A stretch of DNA of 64,000 nt from Clostridiales bacterium (GCA_021201185.1 JAJQFJ010000004.1:1-64000), one strand, 5' to 3'; counted from the stretch's first letter, positions 16,069-24,569 are shown. The notes: generated by a model not told the origin, from the sequence alone. Made by a program: numbers and translations.

Positions 16069-17352
16069 TTGAGCAGAACAGTTATTCATGTCACAGGCAT
16101 GACCTGTGTAAACTGCGAACGTAGACTTATAGGTGCTGTCTCAGCTTTGGAGGGGATTCAGTCGGTGACGGCAGACTATGGAAAAGGGGAGCTTTGCGCC
16201 GAATTTTCCTCTCCCTGTACGGAAGATATTATCATTGAAACAATAAATAAGACTGGCTACGGTGTTTCAAATAATGCGAAAAAAACCGGGAATGCCATTG
16301 CCATACTCGTGATTATTCTTGGCTTGTACGTCATTGCAAGACAACTGGGATGGACGGAAGTTTTTCAGAATATCCCGACAATCAGTGCAGAACGAATGAG
16401 TTACCTTGCATTGTTTTCGATAGGTCTGCTTACATCCGTTCACTGCATTGCCATGTGTGGGGGCTTAAATCTTGCGCAGAGCATTTCAGCAGGAAGCACA
16501 AAACCCTTGCGCCGCAGCATTTTATACAATCTTGGCAGACTGACAAGCTATACACTGATAGGTGGCATTTTGGGGTTCATCGGGGAAAAAGCCTCTATTA
16601 GCCTACAGGTAAGGGGAATTATTGGCCTGATAGCCGGCGGCTTTATGCTCCTTATGGGCATAAATATGCTCGGAGGTTTTTCTTTTTCACTGCGTTTGTT
16701 TCCTAAATTGTCCGGCAAATTATCATCCGGAATACAGAGCATTGGAAAGCACAGTTCCTTTGCTGTCGGTCTTGCAAACGGCCTGATGCCTTGCGGCCCA
16801 CTGCAATCCATGCAAATATATGCAATCGCCAGTGGAAGCATGATGACAGGCGCACTTTCCATGTTTTCCTTTTGTCTTGGCACAATTCCGCTCGTTTTTG
16901 TATTCGGCGTTGCGGCTGGTGCACTTAAAAACCGCTGGCGCCAGCTTTTGCTGCAAGTTGGATCCGTCCTTTTAATCATCATGGGTGTCTATATGGTGCA
17001 GAATAATCTTGTCCTCACCGGTTTTATGAACCAGGCTGCAAGTTCGAATTCGGAAAACATGGTTGTGTCTACATTAGAAGGCGATGTGCAATATATTACA
17101 ACAACGCTTCACTCCAACGGATATGATGATATCCAGGTTACAGTCGGCATCCCTGTTGTGTGGACAATTGAGGCAGATGAAGATAGTCTGAATGGCTGCA
17201 ACAATCAGATTGTACTGTCAGCATTTAATCAGCAGGTGACGCTTAGCGAAGGAGAAACGGTCATAGAGTTTACGCCAGAGCAGACGGGCACATACACCTA
17301 TTCCTGCTGGATGGGTATGCTAAAGAATACAATTACAGTTGTTGATGAATAG
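16069..17352 (+). CDS. HMA - TauE/SafE-like membrane domain - cupredoxin fusion protein
   Basis: This is a three-part metal protein. Residues 1-70 form a heavy-metal-associated domain with HVTGMTCVNCERR (CxxC). Residues about 75-325 hold six or so membrane helices of the sulfite-exporter TauE/SafE / UreH-like family, including SVHCIAMCGGLNLAQS and NGLMPCGPLQSMQIYA, both rich in possible metal ligands. The C-terminal 95 residues form a cupredoxin-like domain ending SCWMGMLKNTITV, with the Cys-Met-Met copper-site look. The start is TTG at 16069, six bases after AAAGGAGG. Such fusions occur with DUF2318 proteins in anaerobes and probably move or store copper; direction of transport cannot be read from sequence. 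A strong terminator follows. Confidence 0.85.
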   Translation: MSRTVIHVTGMTCVNCERRLIGAVSALEGIQSVTADYGKGELCAEFSSPCTEDIIIETINKTGYGVSNNAKKTGNAIAILVIILGLYVIARQLGWTEVFQNIPTISAERMSYLALFSIGLLTSVHCIAMCGGLNLAQSISAGSTKPLRRSILYNLGRLTSYTLIGGILGFIGEKASISLQVRGIIGLIAGGFMLLMGINMLGGFSFSLRLFPKLSGKLSSGIQSIGKHSSFAVGLANGLMPCGPLQSMQIYAIASGSMMTGALSMFSFCLGTIPLVFVFGVAAGALKNRWRQLLLQVGSVLLIIMGVYMVQNNLVLTGFMNQAASSNSENMVVSTLEGDVQYITTTLHSNGYDDIQVTVGIPVVWTIEADEDSLNGCNNQIVLSAFNQQVTLSEGETVIEFTPEQTGTYTYSCWMGMLKNTITVVDE

Positions 17353-17443
17353 CATATTTATCAACAGGATAGCATTGTATCTGTGGTAAAAATAAACTTT
17401 TTCAGAGGAATGCAATGGTAATGTGCCGGCGATAATTCTCGTT

Positions 17444-17482
17444 TAAAAAGAGTGGTCTTGAGAAATCAGGATCACTCTTTTT
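17444..17482 (+). terminator. Intrinsic terminator after the metal operon
   Basis: The stem AAAAAGAGTG...CACTCTTTTTT (about 17444-17456 with 17470-17482) ends in a T run. Between 17353 and 17609 I see nothing else. Confidence 0.85.
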
Positions 17483-17609
17483 TATCTGACATCAAATCAA
17501 TTTTATCTGATGAAATGCGTAGCTATCGGCGGCTTTTTCCCAGAAGTCCAAATTTTTCTTCCATCCTGTTATATTATAGTCGAATCAAACTTACCCCGCA
17601 AACGGGGGC

Positions 17610-17888
17610 TTACCCTGCAAGGGGTAAGCAGTCAGAGGAAACTTGTAATTGTATTATCTTCGGAGTCTTTATATCGATATAGATGCACTTGATGCGCCCC
17701 TCATACTGCGGTAACAGAGATTTCAGCGCAGACAGGTTGTCTCCGTGAATGATCATGTTCCCGCTGCCGTTGTCCTCGGTGTGCATCCCGTCGGCGTCAT
17801 AGCTATATTGCCGTTCCAGTACCCGGTACGGCACTTCCAGGTGGTGATTGACCACCTTGTTTTTTCCAATCCAGTCCAATGTCGGCAT
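17610..17888 (-). pseudogene. N-terminal fragment of a type III restriction-modification methyltransferase (Mod)
   Basis: The frame MPTLDWIGKNKVVNHHLEVP, YRVLERQYSYDADGMHTEDN and IIHGDNLSALKSLLPQYEGR, IKCIYID is the start of a type III DNA methyltransferase just before its catalytic DPPY. At that exact point the sequence turns into unrelated residues and stops. Only about 75 of 600 or more residues are left and no Res gene is present. GGAGA precedes the ATG. This is debris from recombination inside the element; the remaining peptide cannot methylate DNA. Confidence 0.85.
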
Positions 17889-17995
17889 GGGGTCTGTCTC
17901 CTTATCTGCAAAGCGTTTTCCTCTTTTTCTTCGGCCTGTTTCTTTATATGATAACACAATAAAAGCCCGTTCTCAATCGGCCAATTCGCATAATT

Positions 17996-18292
17996 TCAAC
18001 ATTTTCTGCTGTCTCCCCGCAGTCCGTTCTCCTTCGCCCATTGGCTTTGCTTCTGCCTGCGTTCCTCTGAGTAGGGGCGGGTGACATGGATGCTGACCCG
18101 GCGCTTATCCACTTCAAAATAGGAGCCGCAGAGTTCATCCTCCTCGATGAGCTTGCACAGCTCCGGGAAATCAGCAGCCAGGGCGTTCAGCTTCTGTATC
18201 AGCTTCGGGTCGTTAGTGCGTATCTGCATGGGGTCATTGGATTGGTTGTAATAAATCTCGGTGTCTCTGTCTCTCTTTGTGAGCTTGCGCAT
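17996..18292 (-). CDS. Conserved mobile-element protein of unknown function, 98 aa
   Basis: The protein reads MRKLTKRDRDTEIYYNQSND, PMQIRTNDPKLIQKLNALAA and RRVSIHVTRPYSEERRQKQS. Small basic proteins with the YYNQS(D/N)DP and RxSVxxTxPYSEERR motifs recur in Clostridial ICEs and are often misnamed. It is cytosolic and contains no enzyme motif. It lies in the same orientation as the CD1845-like and DUF6809-like genes, forming the usual small-gene string next to the recombinase. GGAGG precedes its ATG. Confidence 0.75.
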   Translation of the reverse strand: MRKLTKRDRDTEIYYNQSNDPMQIRTNDPKLIQKLNALAADFPELCKLIEEDELCGSYFEVDKRRVSIHVTRPYSEERRQKQSQWAKENGLRGDSRKC

Positions 18293-18389
18293 AAACTACC
18301 TCCAAAATCTGATTGTTTTCTCAAAAGGGCCTTTTCGGGAAAAATCCCCCGATTGACGAATTGGCGTTTTTGGCGATTTTCAAATAGAA

Positions 18390-18425
18390 ACGGCCTCAGA
18401 CGGAGAGTTGTACGTCTGAGGCCGT
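18390..18425 (-). terminator. Terminator hairpin between small element genes
   Basis: A perfect 13-bp stem (18390-18402 with 18413-18425) lies downstream of the 18495 gene and is followed on the minus strand by TTTCTATTTG. Confidence 0.8.
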
Positions 18426-18494
18426 GAAAAACGGTGATTTGCTATTTTTACCGATTGGCGAATGTGATTTGCCGGTTTTTAGCCTGTTCTCCTG

Positions 18495-18794
18495 TCAGGA
18501 CTTGATGAAGTCCCACAGAGTTTCGTTCAATGCGGCGATCATTCCGATGACCCACCCGGCGGCGAAGGGAAGGCCGAAGGCCACAAACCCCACCACTAGC
18601 ATCTGAACTGCCTCCGAGCCGGTGCTGATGCCCATCAGGTAACTGAGGACGGCAAGCACGAAGCACAGGCCGGAGAAAATGTAGAAGATGGCTCCGGCGA
18701 AGCTGGTCAGGAAAAGACCAAACCACTGCGCCACGGTCACAATCAGCGCTATCGGTAAAGCGATGATCTTCAAAGGTATCTTCAACAGGGTCAT
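18495..18794 (-). CDS. CD1845-like small membrane protein, 99 aa
   Basis: Three hydrophobic segments make up most of the protein (LKIIALPIALIVTVAQWFGL, IFYIFSGLCFVLAVLSYLMG, MLVVGFVAFGLPFAAGWVIG), followed by a short tail NETLWDFIKS. The size, the start MTLLKIPLKIIALP and the closing L-x-x-F-I motif match the CD1845 family of Clostridial conjugative elements. Its function is unknown. It lies 16 bp after the DUF6809-like gene with which it is probably transcribed. Confidence 0.8.
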   Translation of the reverse strand: MTLLKIPLKIIALPIALIVTVAQWFGLFLTSFAGAIFYIFSGLCFVLAVLSYLMGISTGSEAVQMLVVGFVAFGLPFAAGWVIGMIAALNETLWDFIKS

Positions 18795-18810
18795 GTGGTC
18801 GCCTCCTTGC

Positions 18811-19101
18811 TCAATCCGGCTTAAAGTATCTTGCGCCGTACACTTCGTAAATCTCTTGCATCAGCATCACGCCCAAGGTCAGGCCATAGCGGAAGTTTTC
18901 TTCCTCGGCGTAGCTCTGGCTCTCGTACATTGTCTCCCGTATCGTCTTTGCCTGGGCTGTATCCTTATCATCCAACCTGGTGAGCAGGTCTTCAAACAGT
19001 TCATCCACTTTTGCCTCCGCCTCCTTGAAGCGTTCATCCTGGGACATGATAACCTCTGACGGGTAGATTTGTCCATTGTAGAGCAGCTCCATAATCATCA
19101 T
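18811..19101 (-). CDS. DUF6809-like mobile-element protein, about 96 aa
   Basis: The protein starts near MELLYNGQIYPSE; several in-frame starts (GTG 19107, ATG 19101, 19098, 19092) are possible and the GAGGGGG site favours 19101. The body is acidic and helical (AKVDELFEDLLTRLDDKDTA, ENFRYGLTLGVMLMQEIYEV), matching DUF6809. It lies just after tnpV in the recombinase operon. No function is known. Confidence 0.7.
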   Translation of the reverse strand: MMIMELLYNGQIYPSEVIMSQDERFKEAEAKVDELFEDLLTRLDDKDTAQAKTIRETMYESQSYAEEENFRYGLTLGVMLMQEIYEVYGARYFKPD

Positions 19102-19113
19102 AATCACCCCCTC

Positions 19114-19497
19114 TCACAGATACACGATTTCGGACAGAACGATTTCCTCCGCCCGGTTCTGAATGTTGCCCATTGCCTGCACCCATCTCCACCAGTCACG
19201 GTGTTTCAAGTCCTCGGTCACTCCCTCGGCGGCTTTCATCTGATCTATGAGCAGCGCCAGCCGTTCTTGCGCCTGTTCGTTGATGTCCGCAAGGTAGGTT
19301 CCCATCCTGCCGGAGAGCGTCAACTCGGTGTAGGTGATGGGGCGGTGTTCCTTCGGATACCGGAGGTGCATCCGCCCCCATTTTCCAATGGGGCGGCGCT
19401 CCTCCGACAGCTTCAGGTCGGGGATGTAATAATCCCCGACAAGCACATAGTCCAGCCCGTTGCTGTCGTCATGGATTCTCGGTTTCAGTTCGTTCAT
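19114..19497 (-). CDS. tnpV: TnpV transposon-encoded protein, 127 aa
   Basis: The complete TnpV reads MNELKPRIHDDSNGLDYVLV, GDYYIPDLKLSEERRPIGKW and AEGVTEDLKHRDWWRWVQAM. Its start codon overlaps the stop of the recombinase by four bases (ATGA), so the two are translationally coupled. A closely similar but distinct copy is at the left window edge, showing that two elements of this type have met here. TnpV occurs beside TnpX-type recombinases; its role is not known. Confidence 0.9.
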   Translation of the reverse strand: MNELKPRIHDDSNGLDYVLVGDYYIPDLKLSEERRPIGKWGRMHLRYPKEHRPITYTELTLSGRMGTYLADINEQAQERLALLIDQMKAAEGVTEDLKHRDWWRWVQAMGNIQNRAEEIVLSEIVYL

Positions 19498-21368
19498 AGT
19501 GCTACCTCCTCTGTTTGTTTTGCGTTACCTTGCTGCTTCGGGAGATAATAGATGCCGTTCTCCCTGTCCTCTGCACGGATTTTCTCCTTTGCTGCGTCCA
19601 TTTTTGCCTTCTTCGTCCGTTTGTTCTTCCAGTAGTAAGTGGCCTGCCAGCCGGTAGACTTGCTCCGCAAATACTCCTCGTGCCGTCTTTTCCGAGTAGC
19701 CTCTCTCCGCTGTTCCAGCTCGATCTCCTCCAGGGTGGGTTCGGCTTCATCGTGGGGGGCGGAGAACTGACCGACGAAATTGAAGTAAATTTCTATCGTC
19801 TGCGGAGAATCAAATCTGCCCTTGATATCCCGTTCATGCACCAGAATCTTATCCACGAACTCGATCAGCATGGGCGTGGTCAGTTCCTCGAAGTCCTGAT
19901 ATTTCCTGACCAGAGCGATAAACTTTGATGCGGAGTATTCCTTCTTCTCCGATTTCTCAACGGCCTCTTGCAACTCCTGTATCTCCTGTTCCAGAGTAGC
20001 CTGTTCACCGGCGTATTGTGCATCAAGAAGCTGATACCGTGCATCCGGCAGTTTTCCGAGGGCATTGTCCTCATAGATTTTGCAGATCAGCACCTCCAGT
20101 TCCTCCCGCCGTTTCAGGCAGGCCGCAAGTCGGGATTTCTGCTCCTTGATGGCGTTGTCCTGCTGTGATGCTACCGCCTCCTCCACAAGACGCTTAAATT
20201 CGGCTTCATCCTCTGCGGAGAACTTCACGATCTCCTTCAATGTCTCTTTCACAAGGGTCATAACGACCGAGGCGTAAATCCTATGCGCAGATGGGCACAG
20301 GCTACCGACCGGCGTTTTGTGATAGCTGGAGCAGTCAAAGGTGGGGATTCGCTTGCCGTTGTTGACACGATGGATATACATCACGCTCCCGCAGTCAGCG
20401 CAGAACATCAATCCGCTGAGAGGGTGCGTCTCGCCCCATCCGTCAGGATACCGGCGGATATTCGAGCGAAGCCTCTGGACGTTATCGAAAGTGTCCTGGT
20501 CGATGATCGCTTCATGGGTGTTCTCGATGATCGTCCATTCGTCCTGGTCAACATAGTGACTTCTCTTGTCCTTGAAGTGTTTCCGGGTCTTGAAATTACA
20601 GGTATGACCGAGATAAACAGGGTTTTCGAGGATATGGGCGATTGTGGTGCTTCTCCACAGGTACGGGTTTTTGATTTCCCTCGATTTGTAAAGCCCGATT
20701 CCGAGCTTTTGGTGATGATAGGCTGGTATATCGACCTTCTCGTCAGACAATATCTGTGCGATCTGATACGGGCCTTTCCCATCCATCGACAACTGGAATA
20801 TCCGCTTCACAATGGGTGCCGCTACCGGGTCGATGACCCACTGGTCTTTATCGTCCGGCGATTTCAGGTAGCCATAGGATGGGAGGCTGGCGGTGTGTTT
20901 GCCAGCCATGTTCTTTGCCTGAAAAGCCGACCTGATCTTCTTACTGGTGTCCCGTGCGTACCACTCGTTCATGATGTTCCGGAACGGAGTGAATTCATCC
21001 TCGCCTTTGAGCGTATCCACACCATCGTTGAGGGCAATCAGCCGGACACCGGCCTTGCGGATCACCTCCATGTAGGTGCCTACCTGGAGATAATCACGTC
21101 CAAAACGGCTCATGTCTTTCAGGCAGATTACGGCCACATTTCCGTCCTCAACGTCCTCCATCATAGCCTGAAAGCCCGGTCTGTCAAAGCGTGTGCCGGA
21201 GATTCCGTCATCTGTGTAATGCCGGATGTTCGTGAAGCCCTGCTGTCGGGCGTAGTCCTCCAAAACTCGCTTTTGATTCGATATTGAATTACTCTCGCCT
21301 TGCAGGTCATCGTCATGACTGAGCCTCTCGTACAGTGCGGTTATGGTCTGCTGCCTTTTCTTTCCCAT
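19494..21368 (-). CDS. Large serine recombinase, TnpX-like, 624 aa
   Basis: This enzyme should excise and insert the nested element. The N-terminal resolvase domain has the catalytic Ser in YERLSHDD (residue 17) and the Arg set around CLKDMSRFGRDYLQVGTYME. The recombinase domain (about 170-290) is followed by a zinc ribbon (MFCADCGSVMYIH...CSSYHKTPVGSLCPSA), a coiled coil (about 390-500) and a DUF4368-type C-terminus. Length is normal for large serine recombinases. It lies 113 bp inside the right end of the insertion and reads inward. An imperfect inverted repeat of 27-29 bp arms (21392-21474) between gene and end is a likely binding site or operator. It is intact. Confidence 0.95.
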   Translation of the reverse strand: MGKKRQQTITALYERLSHDDDLQGESNSISNQKRVLEDYARQQGFTNIRHYTDDGISGTRFDRPGFQAMMEDVEDGNVAVICLKDMSRFGRDYLQVGTYMEVIRKAGVRLIALNDGVDTLKGEDEFTPFRNIMNEWYARDTSKKIRSAFQAKNMAGKHTASLPSYGYLKSPDDKDQWVIDPVAAPIVKRIFQLSMDGKGPYQIAQILSDEKVDIPAYHHQKLGIGLYKSREIKNPYLWRSTTIAHILENPVYLGHTCNFKTRKHFKDKRSHYVDQDEWTIIENTHEAIIDQDTFDNVQRLRSNIRRYPDGWGETHPLSGLMFCADCGSVMYIHRVNNGKRIPTFDCSSYHKTPVGSLCPSAHRIYASVVMTLVKETLKEIVKFSAEDEAEFKRLVEEAVASQQDNAIKEQKSRLAACLKRREELEVLICKIYEDNALGKLPDARYQLLDAQYAGEQATLEQEIQELQEAVEKSEKKEYSASKFIALVRKYQDFEELTTPMLIEFVDKILVHERDIKGRFDSPQTIEIYFNFVGQFSAPHDEAEPTLEEIELEQRREATRKRRHEEYLRSKSTGWQATYYWKNKRTKKAKMDAAKEKIRAEDRENGIYYLPKQQGNAKQTEEVAL

Positions 21369-21391
21369 TAGGCGCTCCTCCTTCCATAAAA

Positions 21392-21474
21392 GAGTAGATA
21401 AGGTTTTACTGAATACCGGATTTGCCCTATTTTTCGGGACTTTTTCGGTATGTACTAAAATCTTATCTACACTC
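21392..21474. repeat. Long imperfect inverted repeat at the recombinase end of the nested element
   Basis: The arm GAGTAGATAAGGTTTTACTG (from 21392) and the opposite arm, whose complement reads GAGTGTAGATAAGATTTTAG, match over about 27 bp with a 27-bp centre. It lies between the recombinase start and the insertion junction at 21482, where recombinase binding sites and the recombinase promoter are expected. Confidence 0.75.
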
Positions 21475-22431
21475 TACACCTCCCGCACTCAACTTGAACT
21501 TGGCGTACTGCCGCACCGCAAAGTGATTTGGATTCTTTTTCTTTAGCTCCTTGAACATCAGGTCTACCGGGTTTTCAAAGGTCTCGTCATCCTCCCGCAC
21601 CTCCATCGCATTGATGAACTCGATGAGGGTGGCGAAGTTCTGCTCCTCCACCGGCGCTTCATAGTGGATATAGCCGATGAGCGCTGTATACAACAGTGTC
21701 TCCGCCTTTTCCCAGAACGGGTCGCCGCCCTTGCCGTCACCCTTGGTGTTGGTGATAAGGGTGGTGACCAGCTTCAGGATGTCCTTCTCGCTGTGGATAT
21801 AGGCGAAGGGGTTGTAGTGCATCGACTTCTTGAAGTTGATAGTGTTGAAGATTTTCAGGCGATACCCGTGCTTCAACATGGCGTTTCCGCACTCGACCAC
21901 AATGCTGCCCTTTGGGTCAGTCACAACATACGAACTGTGCATTTGGAGCAAATTCGGCTTCAACCAAAACCTTGTTTTACCGGAGCCGGAGCCACCCACG
22001 ATCAGCACGTTTTTGTTCCGGGCGTTGGCCGGGTTCTTGGGGCGGTTGGACATCATCAGGCGTCCCGTCCTGGTGAGGATGATATTGTCCTCAAATTTGG
22101 GTGCCATGAATGGCTCGATGTCCTTTGCTGTCCCCCAGCGGGCGGAGCCGTACTCCATGTTGTGACGGTACTTTTTGGCGTTCTTGCCTTTCAGGTACAC
22201 CGCCAGCCGCAGGCCGCCGCCGCACAGCAACCCGATGAACAGGTCAAAGGGGTGCAGGCTGGGCAGAGGATTTCCAAACGCCTGGGGAACGGTGTGCATC
22301 AGGCTGAGTATCTTTTCCCCCGCCGTGCCGCCTGTCGCCAGCCGCCATGCCTCGCCCAGATTGGTCGCCACCAGCCCCACCAGCACATAGGGCAGATACA
22401 TGATTAGCAGCTTCTTCGTTTTCTGGCTCAT
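21463..22431 (-). pseudogene. virD4: N-terminal half of VirD4-type coupling protein (split gene)
   Basis: The start has two membrane helices (LLIMYLPYVLVGLVATNLGE; PFDLFIGLLCGGGLRLAVYL), then GSARWGTAKDIEPFM and the Walker A site VGGSGSGKTRFWLKPN (about residues 146-153), all typical of VirD4/TcpA. The frame is normal through AVRQYAKFKLSAG, then enters the inserted element, adding GVECR and a stop at 21463. The Walker B half is at 1696-2527. It overlaps the PcfB gene by four bases (ATGA). In this state the coupling protein is broken and the ICE should be unable to transfer unless the insert leaves. Confidence 0.94.
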
Positions 22432-22916
22432 CGGTCACGCTCCTGGTGCTTCTCCCGCACCTTCTTCGGTGTGGCGGCAGTCAGGTCAATGAGCCTGTTC
22501 AGCGTCTTCCGAACACTGGGGCGCTTCTGCTTGCTGAGTGCCTGGGCGGTATACTCCTTGTATGCCGCAGTCAGCGCCGCCTCATCCCTGGCCTTGAAGA
22601 AAACCGTGTACCGGGGCGGGTCAACAGAGGCATCCTTCCGAATAGCGAAGTCCACACCGTACTTCTTTGCCACACGTTCAAAGCCTTTCAGCTCCGTGTT
22701 GGCGATGGGGATGGTGGAAACGCCCTGATTCTGACCGATCAATTCCTCTACGGTCTGCTTGCCGTGGGGGACTTCGTTCTTCGCCGCCGCCTTTTTTGCC
22801 TTCGCCTTGGCATGGTGGTTCAGAAACATCCGAAGCCCCTTCATAATGGTTCTGGCGGTCAGCTTGGTGGTGCTGATTGCCAAGTTGACCGTCCTGTTTG
22901 TTACTTCTTCCTGCAA
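22428..22916 (-). CDS. PcfB/DUF3801 family conjugation protein, 162 aa
   Basis: The sequence MQEEVTNRTVNLAISTTKLT, ARTIMKGLRMFLNH and GVSTIPIANTELKGFERVAK, KYGVDFAIRKD matches PcfB, a partner of the relaxase-coupling protein complex in Gram-positive conjugation (established for PcfB of pCF10; inferred here). The C-terminus is basic. Its stop overlaps the virD4 start by four bases, so the two were translated together. AGGAG precedes the start. Cytosolic. Confidence 0.87.
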   Translation of the reverse strand: MQEEVTNRTVNLAISTTKLTARTIMKGLRMFLNHHAKAKAKKAAAKNEVPHGKQTVEELIGQNQGVSTIPIANTELKGFERVAKKYGVDFAIRKDASVDPPRYTVFFKARDEAALTAAYKEYTAQALSKQKRPSVRKTLNRLIDLTAATPKKVREKHQERDR

Positions 22917-22952
22917 TACTCATCATCTCCTCCCAGCAGGGTGGTGGATGTT

Positions 22953-23327
22953 CTACGAAGGGTCTTCCTCCGAATCTTCTTCCAATATTTCATCGGAAAG
23001 GCCGTCGTAATCAAACACATCCATAAAATAAACATAACCATCCAGAAGTCCGCTCATCGGACGAATCTCACCATTGGCGCAGACGCCCATAAACAGAACC
23101 TTCTCCTGATAAGGGGCTTCATTGCCGCGATAATATGCGTATAACCCCTCAACCGGGAACGCCTGAACGACGTTATCCCTGCCAGAAACCTGATTCCATC
23201 TGTCTATGGGCAAACGCAGGAAAAGGTCATTGGTCATCTCCAGTACCATTTCAGAGCCGTCCTGATAGGCTCGTATCAGATAATCCAGGTTGATAAGCTG
23301 GTCTCCACAATCAATAATCGTTGCCAT
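22953..23327 (-). CDS. ICE accessory protein of unknown function, 124 aa
   Basis: A small acidic protein: MATIIDCGDQLINLDYLIRA, YQDGSEMVLEMTNDLFLRLP and a C-terminus very rich in Asp and Glu (DYGLSDE..EEDSEEDP region). I see no known catalytic motif. It lies between the DUF3846 protein and PcfB on one strand with short gaps, so it belongs to the ICE operon. Confidence 0.7.
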   Translation of the reverse strand: MATIIDCGDQLINLDYLIRAYQDGSEMVLEMTNDLFLRLPIDRWNQVSGRDNVVQAFPVEGLYAYYRGNEAPYQEKVLFMGVCANGEIRPMSGLLDGYVYFMDVFDYDGLSDEILEEDSEEDPS

Positions 23328-23335
23328 AGCTCACC

Positions 23336-23971
23336 TCACAGTGCATCGTGGCCGGGCTGTGTCCGCTTCACGGCATCCGTTGCCTTGTCCTTCGCAGCAC
23401 TTTTGACCGTCTCATCGTCGATTGGCAGCACGATCAGCCCCCGCCCCATCTTCACGAACGCCTCCGGGGTGTGGAACTGTTTCTCGAACTTCTCCATCTG
23501 CTCTGGGGTCAGGGAACCGAAATCGTCCTCGGTCAGACCCACCACCAGAAAGTCCCCGGCGATGATGTCGTACATCTGCCCGTCCTCATCCCGGAGCGCC
23601 CGGTTCAGCGGCAGGCCGGAGAGCTTGCCTTCCTCATTGCAGACCAGACCCACCGGGTCTTCGTAGGGGTACACGACCTCAATGTCGCCGCCCACCGCCG
23701 CCTGCAAAGCCTCCAACTCGGTACTGACCTGGAAGGGCTGGGGAAATTCCCCCGGCTTTACCAGCATCACGTCGATCTTGTTGCCCTCACGGGCAGGCTC
23801 CCGCCCCTCGCTGGTCTGGAAATCGACCTGGGTGAAGTTATCCGCATCCAGCACATACTCAGAGTCGAAATAGCCCTGCCGCACCTTTTCCTCCGCTTCC
23901 TCTTTAGAGGCGGCAGTCACGGAGACTGTTTTCTCCAGCGTCTCAGTGATGGTGATGTCATACTCTTTCAT
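23336..23971 (-). CDS. DpnD/PcfM-like N-terminus fused to DUF3846, 211 aa
   Basis: Residues 1-45 (MKEYDITITETLEKTVSVTA, SKEEAEEKVRQGYFDSEYVL) resemble the DpnD/PcfM N-terminal domain. Residues about 65-165 (IDVMLVKPGEFPQPFQVSTE, GDIEVVYPYEDPVGLVCNEE, LNRALRDEDGQMYDIIAGDF) match DUF3846, a beta-rich domain common in ICEs and phages. The end is basic and unstructured. Both domains are conserved in Clostridial ICEs but neither has a proven function. GGAGG sits seven bases before the ATG. Confidence 0.82.
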   Translation of the reverse strand: MKEYDITITETLEKTVSVTAASKEEAEEKVRQGYFDSEYVLDADNFTQVDFQTSEGREPAREGNKIDVMLVKPGEFPQPFQVSTELEALQAAVGGDIEVVYPYEDPVGLVCNEEGKLSGLPLNRALRDEDGQMYDIIAGDFLVVGLTEDDFGSLTPEQMEKFEKQFHTPEAFVKMGRGLIVLPIDDETVKSAAKDKATDAVKRTQPGHDAL

Positions 23972-23984
23972 GCAGCCTCCTTCC

Positions 23985-24569
23985 TTACAGCGGCAGCGCC
24001 TTAACCGGCTGGCTGTTCACCACGATGGTCTCGCATTGTTCCTCCAGGATACGCTTCACCAGATGGATGTCATCGCCGTCCAAAGACTTGGTGATCCGCC
24101 CGATGGTGGAGAACACCACCGCCGTGCCAACCAGGTACTTCTTGCCGTTCACAGCGGCCACCGCCTCAGGCTTGAAGGTCATCATCAAGTCCAGTAAGGG
24201 GAACAGGCAGCCCACCTCGTCGCCCTCAAACACGTCCAGCACTTCACGGCTGTCCTCCACGGTCATGGCGGTGGCCCCGCACTCCGGGTCAACGACCATC
24301 ACGATGTCATAAGGGCGGAACAGAACGCCGTTCTGGGGGATACCGTCGTACTCCTCATATTCCACGTCGCTGTCCTCATCATCCTCATCGTCCTCGGCGG
24401 ACAGGGGCGGAACTTCCTCCCGCTCCTCCTGCAACAGCTTGTCGAGCTGGCGCAGAGTCTCGTCCATCATGGCGTCGTTGGCGTCTGTGCGGGTGGTCTG
24501 GTTGGCCTTGAACCCGAAATTGATATTGATGTCGATGCCGCCGGAGACGATCACGTTAATGTCCTGCAT
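23985..24569 (-). CDS. Acidic ICE protein, paralogous to its upstream neighbour, 194 aa
   Basis: The ATG at 24569 is chosen because AAGGAGG precedes it. The N-terminus starts with a beta strand (MQDINVIVSGGIDININFGF), then a very acidic stretch (AEDDEDDEDSDVEYEEYDG). The C-terminal half (YDIVMVVDPECGATAMTVED, YLVGTAVVFSTIGRITKSLD, GDDIHLVKRILEEQCE) resembles the C-terminal half of the protein at 24685-25194, including the GDDI turn, suggesting an old duplication. I do not recognise the family. It is 13 bp from the DUF3846 gene. Confidence 0.72.
   Translation of the reverse strand: MQDINVIVSGGIDININFGFKANQTTRTDANDAMMDETLRQLDKLLQEEREEVPPLSAEDDEDDEDSDVEYEEYDGIPQNGVLFRPYDIVMVVDPECGATAMTVEDSREVLDVFEGDEVGCLFPLLDLMMTFKPEAVAAVNGKKYLVGTAVVFSTIGRITKSLDGDDIHLVKRILEEQCETIVVNSQPVKALPL

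Larger units (their letters stand above)
2528..21483 (-). mobile_element. Nested integrative mobilizable element (about 18.95 kb) inserted in virD4
   Basis: The boundaries come from the two halves of virD4: the reading frame ...LSAG / KTAKS... is regenerated if everything between one copy of the dinucleotide CC (GG on the coding strand; 2528-2529 and 21482-21483) is removed. A large serine recombinase is encoded 113 bp inside the right end, as usual for such elements. The element has a MobA/MobL relaxase, an oriT candidate, a CHC2 primase-like gene, a RepA-like ATPase, TnpV, TnpW and two cargo blocks. It has no mating-pair genes, so it should be mobilizable rather than self-transmissible. A two-base duplication is what large serine recombinases leave. 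Confidence 0.88.

Noticed and set aside
20283..21287. 334-codon plus-strand frame inside the recombinase gene
   Set aside because: Antisense shadow; no ribosome site and no domain, whereas the recombinase motifs are complete.
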